Source of the DNA: Basidiobolus meristosporus CBS 931.73
Lineage: Eukaryota; Basidiobolomycota; Basidiobolomycetes; Basidiobolales; Basidiobolaceae
Assembly: GCA_002104905.1 (NCBI GenBank)
Contig: MCFE01000163.1
Span: forward strand, 1-64,000
Direction of reading: 5' to 3'
DNA: 64,000 bases
Each line of letters starts with the position of its first letter. Positions within the stretch are counted from its first letter, which is position 1. This document shows positions 35,260-46,711 of this stretch, in pieces. The position numbers and the translations under genes were made by a program. The notes under the pieces were generated by a model. That model was not told the origin of the DNA. It saw only the letters and a list, made by a program, of their open reading frames with translations, and searched no databases.

Positions 35260-37880
35260 CTTGGGAGTCGGACTAAGGTGAGGTCAAAGAGAAAGGGAGG
35301 GGGGAAACAATGAAGGAGGGAAAGCCAAAAGCGACACTAATTATGTGTTTGAAGATGAATTTGTTAATTCCCGATCACCCATCATACTCGTGGGGAATCA
35401 ATTTTCACACATTTGTTCAAGTTGGATGGCATGGGTAAATGAGGCGTTTATTCATGAAGGTCGTTTTTGGATAAATATTGGAAAGTTCGATAATAAAGAC
35501 CGATGGATATCTATTAATTAATTCCTTAATCGAATGCGACCTGATGAAAGGGTTCGCCACAATGCGAGAGATGGGAATGGGATTGCCACCTTGGATGCTC
35601 GATGTTTTTGCGCCAATGGGTCCGGCTTGGTGGGCAAGTCGATGTTTCTCGTCTGGCTAGAATTCCTTGGAAACCCTCGGACAAATCCAACCTCACTGCA
35701 GTTTATTGATAAGGGAATTTTTCGCCTCGCTGCACCGTTTTAACCTTCCAATTTACAACCATTCACAAACCTTATTTCCCTTCCCTCATCCATCTACGAC
35801 GCGCCTACATCCCAAATCCCAGCGATTTGACGTAAACATCGACATTGGTGCGACATCAGTCCCCCGGATTTGTACAGATGGTGGTTCAACTCAGCACCAG
35901 TGGAAAGTTCCACCGCTACTTCCACTTGGCCTCTGGCATCTATCCAACCTTGGTAAGGATTCATGGATGGACACCATCGCTGGTTGCCAGACCGAATGGC
36001 CCCCTTGTTGGATTCCTTCGATCCAGTGCCTGTCTTAATGTGCCTTAAATATACTTAACCTTCATGTTTAAAATGGTTAAGCTTTCAAGTTACGGAGAAG
36101 GTTCCTTACAGCTGCTGATGAACGAATGATACTTGGTGAAACCGACCAGGCCATCAATTAGACTATTCTATTAATTCACGCTATTAATTCACAATATTAA
36201 TTCACACTATTAATTTACGCATCCGTCCAGACCAGCACCAATCACGCCTAGCCATAGTATTGGGTGATTCTTTGGCATGTCCCCAATTGTGTATTCGGCC
36301 AACATGTGGATGTGGTCCCTGGTCGCCAGAGTTTAGACATTGCTTCCGATCCGGGATAGACGCACATGAGTTTCAATGTCGCTTTCCATGTCTCGGTAAT
36401 CGTGCCAGCGATTTGCAACTCTGTTTGTTGCAAACAGAGAACGCATATGAGCCTTCGGAGGTGGGCTTACGTGCCAATATTCGAGTCATGACTGAAATGA
36501 TCCCGGGTGTTAATAGCAGTATGCCATGAGGCTCTTTCTGAGAGATGCTGACTTTTCCGAATGGCAGCGAGATTGCTTGGCTGCTTGTTTCGGTCAAGTT
36601 CCCTGCTCCATCTGGGATTATGGGTGACCAACAACCAATTCCTTAATGCACTCCAAATCACCACTTATTTAGTCAATGAGATGCGATGCTGGTTTAATTT
36701 AGCCAAGATGCCATGCCTGGATGGTGCTCCATTCTCGTGGTCACCTATTTCATCCCAGTGGTACGATTGAATGCACCAAAATGGTGACGCTGAGCCTGCT
36801 GCCAATAAGCGGAGTTTTGCATGGAAAGCACATACCTAGTCAATTTGCTACATGTTGGCATTGTAGTTGAGAAATACAAGAGAAGTACCCAACACTCCAG
36901 CCAAATTAATAAGCATATGTATCAATTGACGGTCATAGCAACCCTCGTTATTGGATTTCCAAAGAACTCGGAGCATACAGGAGGTGAAGTTTTGGTTGGG
37001 GAGCTTTCAAGACTCCGAGTAATTCGTTCATCATACATTTAATTCCGGAAAATCACTAGTATCTGAACCAACTGGCTCACGTACGGTGATTTACTAATTC
37101 GTATGCACTGAATAGTGAAATCTCTGTTGTGGCTGTATTTTGTTTGCCGCCTAATTGTTTTTGTATTTCAGGTTCCTGCCTAGCAGGTGGCTTATGGATC
37201 ACTGACTTGCAAGTTAGTCTGTAAGATATTGAAAAGCTCTTTGTGTAGTCCTGCAAGTACCTTGCTGCAGGTTCTTGTTGGTATTTACTGGTAAAGTCCA
37301 GGTTCATACTAGCGTCTAGAAATTTATGAACTTGGGGAACTAGCTACTGCCTGTCAAATTTGCTCTTTACATAAAACTTACGATTTATCGATTTGCTCAG
37401 AAGAAGTATTGAGCTCACCATATTTAGATCATATTACATATCCAGCTTGACATTGTTGGATTGAAGATTGTTGTAAAAATTCGGAATTCCGACCTAAATA
37501 TTCACCTAACTTAGTCACTTGGATCATTACCTACAAATCTTAGAGAATACTGACCAAATTCCTTGTCGGGATTAACTTAGAATATTTTCACCAAAATATC
37601 AGGTACCTATTTAGCAGTAAAATCAGCAAAACACTGTCCCAATCCCATCATAAGATCATAAAGAAGGTCAATGATTCCAAGCTACTGGCATTATGATGGC
37701 CTCATTGTGGGATATTGATGGCTGATCTGGGTTAGATCCACCCATGGGGAGCAAAGTATTGTTCATAGAGAGGGTTGCAGCCAAAGTCATGGAAAAAGGG
37801 TGCTATGGCTGAGACGATTATTGAATAGTGCAATTTAATGGAGTCACTTGTTGAGTGTGGGCTGGGCTTAATGTTGGTGT
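35260..37880. other. 2.6-kb gene-poor transition to the repeat region
   Basis: Base composition falls toward AT-rich. A short frame at 35879-35956 (MVVQLSTSGKFHRYFHLA...) ends at a good donor GTAAGG, but I find no convincing continuation. Holds the 13-bp repeat at 36168-36219. No other feature supported. Confidence 0.4.
36168..36219. repeat. 13-bp tandem repeat, 4 units
   Basis: Four consecutive copies of (C/A)TATTAATT(C/T)AC(G/A), with only single-base changes between units. Confidence 0.85.
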
Positions 37881-38229
37881 TGTTGTAAGAGTCTTGAAGA
37901 TATTGGAAGTGATTTGGGAGGACAAGTAGATTATGTGGTTTTCACTTAATGATTTATTGAATGTAAAAGTAGTATTTATACTTTAACATGGTCTTTGCAT
38001 AACAAACACATTAGGTAGGTTTAGGAAGGTCTCAAGATCATGTGTGCAAGGTTTGGTGCTGTTTGAACAACCATGAGAATTTTCATGCTGCAGATACCTG
38101 ATATTTTGGTGAAAATATTCTAAGTAAATCCCAACAATGATTTTTGTCAATATTCTCTGAGATTTAAGGTAATGATCTAAGTGACTAATTTAGGAGAATA
38201 TTTAGGTGGAATTACAGACTTTTACAACA
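37881..38229. mobile_element. Solo LTR of the local Copia family (349 bp)
   Basis: Begins TGTTGTAAGAG and ends TTTACAACA, and is flanked by a perfect 5-bp target duplication GGTGT (37876-37880 and 38230-38234). It is closely similar to the LTRs at 44018, 46712 and 53267. No internal sequence lies on either side, so it is a solo LTR left by recombination. Confidence 0.92.
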
Positions 38230-40066
38230 GGTGTTAGGTATAGGGACTTGTATAGATTAGTGTAATTGGCCATTGAGTTACAACTGAAGTTTCAATGGAA
38301 ATAAACCAATTTGTATGCATGAAAAGTACAAGCATTGGTTGAGTCAGGAAGCAAGGAGTGTGGAAAAGTGGCAATAGCCAAGCAATGTGCACAAATGTAG
38401 AAGGTGATCAAGTGTTCAGGATCAGATAGTGAGAGAACTGGCAGAGAACCAGTTCAAAGTCACTTATATATTGTTGTGATGAAACATTTTGACCAAGTTT
38501 TTTGTGAAATCTGAAGTGAAATTTCTTAAAAGTCTTTGCACAGTTTCCTGATGAGATCAATACCTCTGAGTCACAAGATTTCAATCTTGTGACAGCCTTT
38601 TGACAGGATCATCACAAATATTTTTCATAGGGAGTAGAGGGCCTCATTGCCCTATAGAGTCTTGACACTGTTCTTTTCATAAGGTTGGAAGATTGCACAG
38701 GCAAAGAGCTTATAATTTGGCCCCAAAGCTGCATATGCAGAGTGTAAGGAATCATGATAATATAATGGGATTTCTAACCACCTTGAAAGGGCACTTTAAT
38801 GATATTGGAAAGTAGCAATGGGGCTGATGTACAGTGGTCAAATAGATTCAAGAACCTACTGTACTTGCACTTACAGACATCCCCTACTGATATTTTGGTT
38901 TCACAAGTATCATGTCAGCCAGCAGCTACTTAAAGAGTGGTAATGAGTTCTCCTAGCTATTGTATATTATAAATTTGACACATGTATACCTGTCTGCATG
39001 ACATACCATAGCTCATTGTATATTTTGCTTCTCAAAGCTCTACCGGAAGTGTTTGTGACAGACACCATTTGTTGAAACAGATTTGTAATGCAAATTCTGC
39101 AAAAGCACCCATCATTTTTACTTACCTCAGTTTCTATCTACTTCCATATCTATTGTGAAAGTGGTGCACTAGTATCAAGTCACAAAAGTCTCTTTTCATG
39201 TGCCCACTCATAGGTGAAAAGCTAACCAGTACCTTTCCTAACATCAGCATTCAATAATTCAAGAATCAATGCATGATTAAAAAAGGATCCAATAAACATG
39301 CAGCAATAATGGAAAAGGGTCTTGGGAAGCTTAGGGCGGGCGGAATGTTGTTAGCTCCATCATCAATTATACATAGGCAGACCTGCTTGATGATAAAATA
39401 CCATAGTTTACATGCCTACCTGCTGTTCTAAGTTTGAATCGTAACAGTGAACCAACGACCCACGTCCACTCAGATTGCTATATGGTGGATCCTGAAAACA
39501 ATCCTATGGCTTATACCTAGCTAAACCCGATGGTAGCATCTCAAACTTGGATACTTTAATGCAGACTACTTTTTATACACCGAGAACGTCTAACGAAGCA
39601 CATATCAGATCTTGGTCACTCGCTCTAACCAGAGCATCAATATGTTACCCAATAGGAGGTTGTGCTATTGCACTTACATTGTTCAGGTCATAAAAGCCCC
39701 GTGCCATCCTGCTAACCTGATTCATTAAGCTATGGAAGACATTTCCATGGAATCAAATGCTTGAGTTATGAAAAGCATTGTACTATTTGCCTCCAGTTTC
39801 CTGACCTCGGTGCTACGATCAATGCCTTAAATTCAGAGTCAAACCGCTACCTTGGCAACTCAGTTGACGGCTCTCAGCCAAGCCCTGGCCAACCATCGTA
39901 AAGACCATAGCTAATCGACCTGTCTCTGCTACGTAGTCGGTGGTCATATTTACTTTAATATGTTACTTGCTGTCCTTTATGAGGTAAATGATTATAGGTA
40001 TTTATAGTACTACACAGTTTTTTAGCAAAAGCAGATAAATAATTATCGAATCCTGAGTAAAATCGA
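38230..40066. other. AT-rich repeat-derived DNA, no gene
   Basis: No long ORF. A perfect hairpin lies at 38571-38592 (9-bp stem, 4-nt loop). A string near 38941-38957 matches part of the Copia RT region at 48350, indicating a small relic. From about 39420 the base composition rises toward that of the ORF that follows; no domain recognised. Confidence 0.4.
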
Positions 40067-41347
40067 TCATTTAGTTTTGAGATTCCAGTGCGGGCCATGG
40101 AAACATATAGGCTTATGGGCTAGCTTCATATCCAGCTCACCCATCATGCTATATTGTCCTGACAGCAGTCGCTTGAGCTTCAGAGCAATTAGTGAGTCAA
40201 TCCAAGAATCGTCGTATATTTTTCGACAAATGGCTAGATATTCGTAAGGGATGTTAGAGAAGGGAACTTTGTTGACCTCTCTGTTGTGGAACTCAATAGT
40301 GGCTACTCGAAGCACTAGAAGATCATATGAGTGAAGAGTGCCCAATCTCTCTCTAACAATCGCTTTCTTTACATCGACCAAGGAAGGTAGCCGCATACCA
40401 TACTCCCCTGTATCCTCTTTAAATAGTAGGTGACCCTTAGTATATAGTTTTAGTTTTTTAGAGAGGATAGCCTTTTTCAATTCTGATGGATCGATTAAAG
40501 CTTTGTCGACAGCAAGAACAGGCGGCCGGACAATGACGTTGTTCTTTAAAGTCTTTCGGCAATGAAGCAGATCCAAAGTTCTATTTCTTGGGTAGGGAAC
40601 CAACAGCCATTTCTCTCTGAAAAGGCTCTCAACGGCATAGGTAATCGAGCTCTTCAATCCTATCATCGCCTTTTCGCTCAGCAGTAGCGGTTTCTTCTTC
40701 AACCGCTTTATAGTGACCTTACACAGGTAGCGAATGAAGGTGTTTTTGGCGGCTATCGACTTGAGATATTTCAGTGGCTCAATTAGTTCATTGGTGCTAG
40801 TTGAGCCTGGGGGCAAACTTTTCAAAATGGCATGCACTAGGGGTGCCAAATCATCGATCGTATCTTTTATCCCCAGGGCGACGTTCAAGTGCTGTTCGAC
40901 ACACAAGACCTCATAGCCGTACTCAGGAAACTGCTCGGTGGTAGCAAAGGTTAAGTGCAAGCAATCGGCCATAAGTGGTAAGACGCAGAAAAGATTTGCT
41001 GCTAGAAAGGTGGCATTGTAGGCCGAGTCTACGTTTAGGCCGAACTCCTTGAAGTCTTGAAGAGGATCCAACCCAACTAACATCAGTCGAGTGATAGCGT
41101 TTTGAAACGCTATATTGGCGCTTCTGTCAGCAAGCTTGTCAATTCCTGGTGGTGAATACCTAGCCAAGGTCTGTGCGTCGAGCTGGCCAGTCGGTTTCGA
41201 TTCCTCAATGAACCGATTTTCGTTGAGCAGATCATCAAGAAGCTGTTGAAAAGAGGATTCCCCAGGTCTGATGGTAATTGGGATCTTCTTCCAATCGAAG
41301 TGGATTGAGTCTAGGGTTGCTTTGTTTTCATAATTTGATTGAGCCAT
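40067..41347 (-). CDS. Intact 426-aa ORF of unknown family, Gag-like by position
   Basis: Uninterrupted frame from the ATG at 41347 (an upstream TTG is not used), starting MAQSNYENKATLDSIHFDWK. The product looks mainly helical and soluble, with a Leu-rich middle (NATFLAANLFCVLPLMADCL), a basic stretch (VTIKRLKKKPLLLSEKAM) and a C-terminal part near YEYLAICRKIYDDSW. I see no zinc knuckle, protease, RT, signal peptide or membrane span. A perfect 12-nt initiator-tRNA primer-binding site lies 42 bp upstream of the ATG, which suggests the gag gene of an LTR element. No pol follows and no second LTR was found. Alternatives are a domesticated capsid gene, a captured host gene or an unknown viral relic. 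Its intactness among decayed repeats suggests recent insertion or selection. Confidence 0.6.
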   Translation of the reverse strand: MAQSNYENKATLDSIHFDWKKIPITIRPGESSFQQLLDDLLNENRFIEESKPTGQLDAQTLARYSPPGIDKLADRSANIAFQNAITRLMLVGLDPLQDFKEFGLNVDSAYNATFLAANLFCVLPLMADCLHLTFATTEQFPEYGYEVLCVEQHLNVALGIKDTIDDLAPLVHAILKSLPPGSTSTNELIEPLKYLKSIAAKNTFIRYLCKVTIKRLKKKPLLLSEKAMIGLKSSITYAVESLFREKWLLVPYPRNRTLDLLHCRKTLKNNVIVRPPVLAVDKALIDPSELKKAILSKKLKLYTKGHLLFKEDTGEYGMRLPSLVDVKKAIVRERLGTLHSYDLLVLRVATIEFHNREVNKVPFSNIPYEYLAICRKIYDDSWIDSLIALKLKRLLSGQYSMMGELDMKLAHKPICFHGPHWNLKTK

Positions 41348-41370
41348 ATGGTTGATCAAGCAGGACGCTC

Positions 41371-41380
41371 CTATATATAC
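41371..41380 (-). promoter_or_regulatory. TATA-like box before the 426-aa ORF
   Basis: GTATATATAG, about 24 bp upstream of the ATG and between primer-binding site and ORF. Unusual place for an LTR element, whose promoter normally lies in the LTR. Confidence 0.35.
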
Positions 41381-41388
41381 TGATTACT

Positions 41389-41400
41389 GCTCTGATACCA
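41389..41400 (-). other. Primer-binding site for initiator tRNA-Met (3' end)
   Basis: TGGTATCAGAGC on the minus strand is exactly complementary to the 3' end, including CCA, of eukaryotic initiator tRNA-Met. It is the classic LTR-retrotransposon primer site. The LTR edge would be about 41405, where the plus strand starts TGCTACACC. Confidence 0.75.
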
Positions 41401-41404
41401 AAGT

Positions 41405-41967
41405 TGCTACACCATTTTATGTGGCATAATAATATCATTAATCTAGCCATGTTTGGTAACTTGGAATCTTGGCACGATCAAGATGTTATATGAACTATTG
41501 AAAGTTACCTTAATCTACGCATATATAGCATTGGCAGTTTAAGATGTCTCATCCAAAGGTATCATCGTTGTTTCTAACCATGTGTTTTGCCGCATTCGAT
41601 TATACATCAATCTTAACTTAGCTTGCCATGGTTTAAAAGCGTAATCAATGATAGCGCCACGCAGCCAATAAAATTATTTGGGACGCCTGCTCCTGGTGAT
41701 TCTGCCAGATAAATCAAATAATGGTCAGGAGATAGTGAATGCTGTGGATCTTATTAATATTTGCATTGTATAAATATATTTACCACAAAATCCTTGTTTC
41801 TATAGCTGATAGCACTAGACCATTGCTCTTCCCAATATTGACAATAAGCCTGCTCAACTTATGAATCAAGCGAATGTTTAGACTTTCAAAAGTAACGGAG
41901 TATATCAAAGTGTCTCTAATGTGTAACGACCACACCACCGAAGCTAAAGAAGCCCCTGAAGGCAGGG
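41405..41967. other. Putative 5' LTR of the Gag-like element, outer edge unknown
   Basis: Inner edge inferred from the primer-binding site. I found no partner LTR on the left of the ORF, so the length (up to about 550 bp) is open. No ORF of note. Confidence 0.35.
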
Positions 41968-42525
41968 ATGATCCATGCTGGATTGGATATTTCTAGTATT
42001 GTGGTAGATGATGACACGGCCAAACACCACGAGGGGTACGCTGGTGAGGTGGTTGAAAATGGGCAAGATCTCAAAGTCAACAGTTCCCCGATCAAGTACA
42101 GGAAAGGTACGCTGACCTGCTACATCAACCGTCTACTGTCCAATCCCTGCGACGAGAGGATGATCAAGTACCTTGACTGGGTGGCCCAGATTCATACCGA
42201 TATCATGGGAAAGAAGTCCAAGATCAACGCGGGGTACATCCACATCTCTGCGCTCATGGGCTTCATCGAGAATACTCTGATATCACTGGTTGGCTCACCT
42301 CAGCTTGAGCGGTAGCACGCGCTACAAGTGATTCTGGCCTTCAACAAGGTTCTTTAGCTTTGAAATGACTTCTTTGCCAAATACTACACCGTGGATGGCT
42401 CAGATGTACCAGCCTCGTTTGGGTTGCATGCTTAACCAGCACCCGTTCCCCGATTTAACCACAACAGTGCTTTGGTTGGTGGAGTCGTAGCTGCCGTGGG
42501 GTTATTTCTAGCCCAAAGCATCTGA
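41968..42525 (+). pseudogene. Decayed protoglobin-like (globin-sensor) gene
   Basis: An open stretch reads YRKGTLTCYINRLL, then KYLDWVAQIHTDIMGKKSK and AGYIHISALMGFIENTL, the core of fungal protoglobin-like heme domains. The His of the IHT motif is the likely proximal ligand. The frame stops at a TAG (42313-42315) but clearly continues: HALQVILAFNKV, NDFFAKYYTVDGSDVP, then a hydrophobic end GGVVAAVGLFLAQSI before TGA at 42523-42525. Four internal stops interrupt it, and none needs a frameshift to read through. The N-terminal half of the domain is absent. GC content is higher than in the flanking repeats, which suits a former host gene. The putative LTR just upstream may mark the event that removed its 5' half. 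Confidence 0.7.
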
Positions 42526-43369
42526 AAGCATCATATAGACGTTGTGTATATCCTCTAATAAATCAGCTGAAGGTTCATTTCTCACAAACACCTGCCTACT
42601 TGTTACTACTTAATGCTCAGTGTGTAGCAGTTCTGAAGGGTGTTTTTCTGCTGATGTACAAGACTGTGTACTCCAACAATAATGGCGGGGTATTAATAGA
42701 AGTAGGCAGCAGCATGTGGGCTTTACCAAGAATGTGGTAATGCATCTAGTGTTATTGATAATTTCGTGAACTGTCACCCAGACACCGATTCAATTTGCCA
42801 TTCATGCCCAAGCTTATATCACTTTCTGCGGGTAAGTGCTACTAAAATAGTTAATATGTACACTGACCCTCTTGTGATCCTAGTTCCTCTGCCATATGCA
42901 CTATCTTGTGACAAAGCTCATGCACAACTTTCCATCAGAATCAGGGAAGACATCGCAAATTCATTTTTGAATATAGATTGGCCTTGGAAATTGAAAATAG
43001 GCAAAACTGTATGATGTACCTAATTGGGAATACTGCGCTTTATTATCGTGGAAGGCAAAAAAGGAGTATCATTTGTAAGATAACCCAAGATTTTTATGGT
43101 TCTCTGGTTTCCACAAATTTAGGGTAGTGTCAAGTAATGAAGAGTACCCAAGGTATGGTAAAAGGTATAGTCAATATATTTAAGAAAAAAACTAGAATGC
43201 AGGCAACAAGCAAAACATGTGAGGCTTGAAACAATCTGATTAATTGGATTACATATAAAAGTATGCAGATAGTAAGGGCAGTTGGCCATTTTGAAACCTT
43301 ATTTCAAAATGCCATCAAGCAAAAGCCTAGAAATTGCGCTCTAATCTAGCGGCCATAACCAAAACAATA
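42526..43369. other. AT-rich DNA without a gene, about 840 bp
   Basis: Nothing recognised except short, unsupported ORFs. Confidence 0.4.
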
Positions 43370-45307
43370 GACTTGTTCTGTTGGATAGCGCCACACTGTG
43401 CCATGAGTACTAAACAGTGCCATAGGATGCCATAGAGGCAATTTTTCATGCAAAGCAGACCCTGTGTTTCACCCACTGTGCTGGAGAAAATCTAATATTT
43501 GACTTTGTTTTTGGGACCCGTATTGTGCATGATGTGTCAAAGTGCAGAAGGACTAAAGAAATACATTTGGTACTCAATACCCATGATACTCTGAATCTAG
43601 CAGCAGAGTCTTGTAGCATGTCACAAAAATGTATGGCACTCTCTTGGTCCACTAGTACTATTTGGCACTATATTTAAATATAGGCCTTAAACTAAAACAT
43701 TTATAAGGCACTTGTAGTGACAGATAGTACCAGTGGACCACAATAGTGCCATGCATTTCTGTGGCATGTTATAAACCTCTGGAGCAAGATTCAGAGTGCC
43801 ATGGGTATTGAGTACCAAGTGCATGTCTTCAGTCCTTTGGTGTTTGTCCATGTCAGGCACAAAGCCAATCCCAAAAAAAAGGTCAAAAAATGGATTTTCT
43901 CCACCACAGTAGGTGAAATACAGGGGTTGCTTTTCATGAAAATGAGAGCTATGTTTCACACTCTGTAGCCAAGTACAGGTCTACTTTGCCTCTATGGCAT
44001 GTTATTGCAGTACTTGGTGTTGTAAGAGTCTTGGAGATATTGGAAGTGAATGGGAGAACAAGTAGATTATGTGGTTTTCACTTAATAATTCATTGAGTGT
44101 AAAAGTAGTATTTATACTTTTACATGGTCTTGATATAACAAACACGTAGAATAGATTAAGGAAGGTCTCCAGAGCATGTGTGCAAAGTTTGGGGCTGTTT
44201 GGACAACTTTGAGAATTTTCATGTTCTGGGTACCTGGTATTTTGGTGAAAATATTCTAAGTAAATCCCAACAAGGAATTTGGTCAGTATTCTCTAGGATA
44301 TGAAGGTAATGATCTAAGTGGCTAAGTTAGGTGAATATTTAGGTGGGATTACAAACTTTTACAACACTCCCACTCAGCTAAATGTTCATACTGACTAGTC
44401 CTAATTTTGACCTAAGATATTCAGACTTGTCTCTAGCTAATGGTTTGGTAAATATGTCTGCAATCATTTCATCTGTAGGACAGGAAACTAAGCTAACTAA
44501 GTTATTCTCTATAGCTTCACATATGAAATGATGTCTTATATCTATGTGCTTGGTTCTAGCATGAAAAGTTGGATTTCTACCTAATTGTATACATACTTGA
44601 TTATCTTGAATTAAAGTAATAGGCATTTTTTGACATAGGCCTATACCTGTAAAAAGCTTTCTTAACCACATTAATTCTTTTGTAGCTTCACAGGCTGCCA
44701 TATACTCTGCTTCTATGGTAGAAAGTGCTATGGTTGGTTGCTTTCTTGAATTCCATGAAATTGCTCCTTGACAGTAAAGAATGGTGTATCCAGTGGTGGA
44801 TCTTTTGTCTTCTGAATTTTGTCCCTAATCAGCATCAGAGTATCCCACAAGAGCCTGTTCTGAGTCCTTATAAGTGTATCTTAAGCAGATATCAGCAGTT
44901 CCTTTTAGATATCTCAAAATCCGCTTAACTGCTGCAATATGATCATATCCATAGTTCTGATTACATTGGCTGACAACTGCCACTGAATATGAGATATCTG
45001 GATGTGCTCCAAGCATGATATACATCAGCCTGCCAACCATAGATTGATAAGGAAAGTCTGGGCTTTCAGATTGCACCAAGCTCTCTTGATTTGGTTGAGT
45101 TTTGAACAAGTTAAGGTTTGTCTCCATTGGGGTAGCTGCTGGCTTACAGTCTTCCATTTGGTACTTCTTTAGTATATCTTGAATATACTATGAATATGAA
45201 GGAAATGATCTAAGTGACTAAGTTAGGTGAATATTTAGATGGAAGTACCAATTTTTACAATACTTGGCAATCATGGCTCAATGTGGCACTATCCAACAAA
45301 ACAAGTC
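43370..45307. mobile_element. Long palindromic foldback element, copy 1, split by a Copia insertion
   Basis: Ends are GACTTGTTCTGTTGG on the left and the inverted AACAAGTC on the right. The two arms are imperfect inverted copies of each other, meeting near 43680. Without the Copia insert (44018-45262 plus one target-site copy) the element is about 690 bp. It is clearly homologous to the element at 49606. No transposase ORF, so it is non-autonomous. Flanks CAATA and TAATG do not match, unlike in copy 2. Confidence 0.8.
44018..45262 (-). mobile_element. Internally deleted Copia element inserted in the foldback element
   Basis: Perfect 5-bp target duplication CTTGG at 44013-44017 and 45263-45267. 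The left (3') LTR is 44018-44366. Next comes a polypurine tract (GAGTGGGAG on the minus strand), then the RNase H end (LRSKLGLVSMNI; DNQVCIQLGRNP) and RT C-terminal part (MEDCKPAATPMETNLNLF) up to about 45185. There it jumps straight to the last about 75 bp of the 5' LTR. Gag, protease, integrase, most RT and most of the 5' LTR are missing. Stops and a frame break at 44820 show decay. Confidence 0.88.
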
Positions 45308-46711
45308 TAATGACTTTAATAAAGGAAGCTTTGTGTCCAATTACCAATATTACTCTACTAAAGGTGCAGGGCAATTTAAGCTGAAACCACACATACCAGT
45401 TTTGACTTTGTATTGAATATTTGAATTTCTCAGATCAGCAGTTGACACTATCCAGATAATCCTGGGTTGATAATTATGATTAAGTATTGATCCCCATTTA
45501 CATCACTAAGAAAACTATACACTATATATGAAATAACAGGTATATGTTTCCTACTGAAAATTAGTGCTTCCTTAGTAAGGCTAATATAATTAAACCCACC
45601 AACTTATGTTAGTATTATGTGATGTTATGATAGGGTAAATATTGGAATTTGTCTATAAAGCAGCTTACTGGCTACATGAATGATAGCAGATTCACTCATC
45701 AAAATATATATGGTATGGTTGGAACATCTACTTGTTTTGGTCACAAGCTGAACACTTGTTACTTCAATTGGATTAGACTGCTTAGCATGTCAGTCTTGCA
45801 AGCTGAAGGTTGCCAGTTCAAGCCTGGAAGTAGGCACAACTTTATATTCTACAACACATAGGATGAATGATATGGTATTATTTTGCTTACAAGGGATGGA
45901 GTTCCAGTGGTGGATACTGGAGTTCATTTCCCGAAGCAGTGGCAGTCAGTGATAAACTTCAGGGGAACTTGCAGATTGCAAAATTTCATAGATCAGGTAT
46001 GACTTGCAATAGGGTGTTTATCCTAAGGTCACAAGAGCTCTAAAATAGTTATATATCACTACATGAAAATGGCTTCCTAGATAATGAATCTTTCTTGAGC
46101 CTGAACCACTAAGAAGACTCAAAAAAGGTCATGAGGGACCTGTGTTCTCTTCACCATGCCCTTTGCCTCTGAACTAATACTAATCTGGCAGTAGTGATGT
46201 GGTGCAAGTAGTAGTGATAGGTTCCTTGAGACCCATGCACTTCATGTGCTTACCAGTTGGTTATTTCAACAGACAGACAGTCAGGTTTGTTTGCATGTTC
46301 CAACAGCTTGTTACATTTATTAAAAAGTCACCAGAAAGTATACAAAGTACATTACACTAATTAGGTATAACTCAAGAATTAACACTGGATTCATTCTTGC
46401 AATATTTGTGGGGTGAACAAACTTAGGGATGTGCTCAGCAGTAGGAGGATTCACCAGATTTGCGTACTCTGTTCTGATATATTACCCCTAAGATAGCTTG
46501 TTACCTTCATGAACTATCATGTAACAGCCTTCATGATTTGACTAGCTAGATTGTGCAGTTGGTCAGGTAGTCATAATGAGCATGGCTGCAATCTACTGCT
46601 GCAGCATAAAGCATTCTGGAAGCAATAGTTTAGCAGAAACAAAGTGCTACCTTAAGCCTTATTGACTTGCATTTGTAAGAAATTTTTGGAAAGCCAAAGT
46701 CCTGACTAAAC
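45308..46711. other. AT-rich DNA between Copia relics, about 1.4 kb
   Basis: Only the tRNA-like stretch at 45758-45834 stands out. No supported gene. Confidence 0.4.
45758..45834 (+). other. tRNA-like sequence (Ala-UGC-like), possible SINE head or tRNA relic
   Basis: A strong anticodon arm (TCAGT, loop CTTGCAA, GCTGA) is followed by a T-arm with the canonical loop TTCAAGC. The D-arm and acceptor stem are poor, so a functional tRNA is unlikely. Confidence 0.3.

Noticed and set aside
35879-36130. Possible short spliced gene (MVVQLSTSGKFHRYF... then a GTAAGG donor)
   Set aside because: The only downstream acceptor tried gives a stop within six codons; no homologue recognised.
41389-41400. 3' end of a real tRNA-Met gene on the plus strand
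   Set aside because: Nuclear tRNA genes do not encode CCA, and no tRNA body precedes it. A primer-binding site explains it better.
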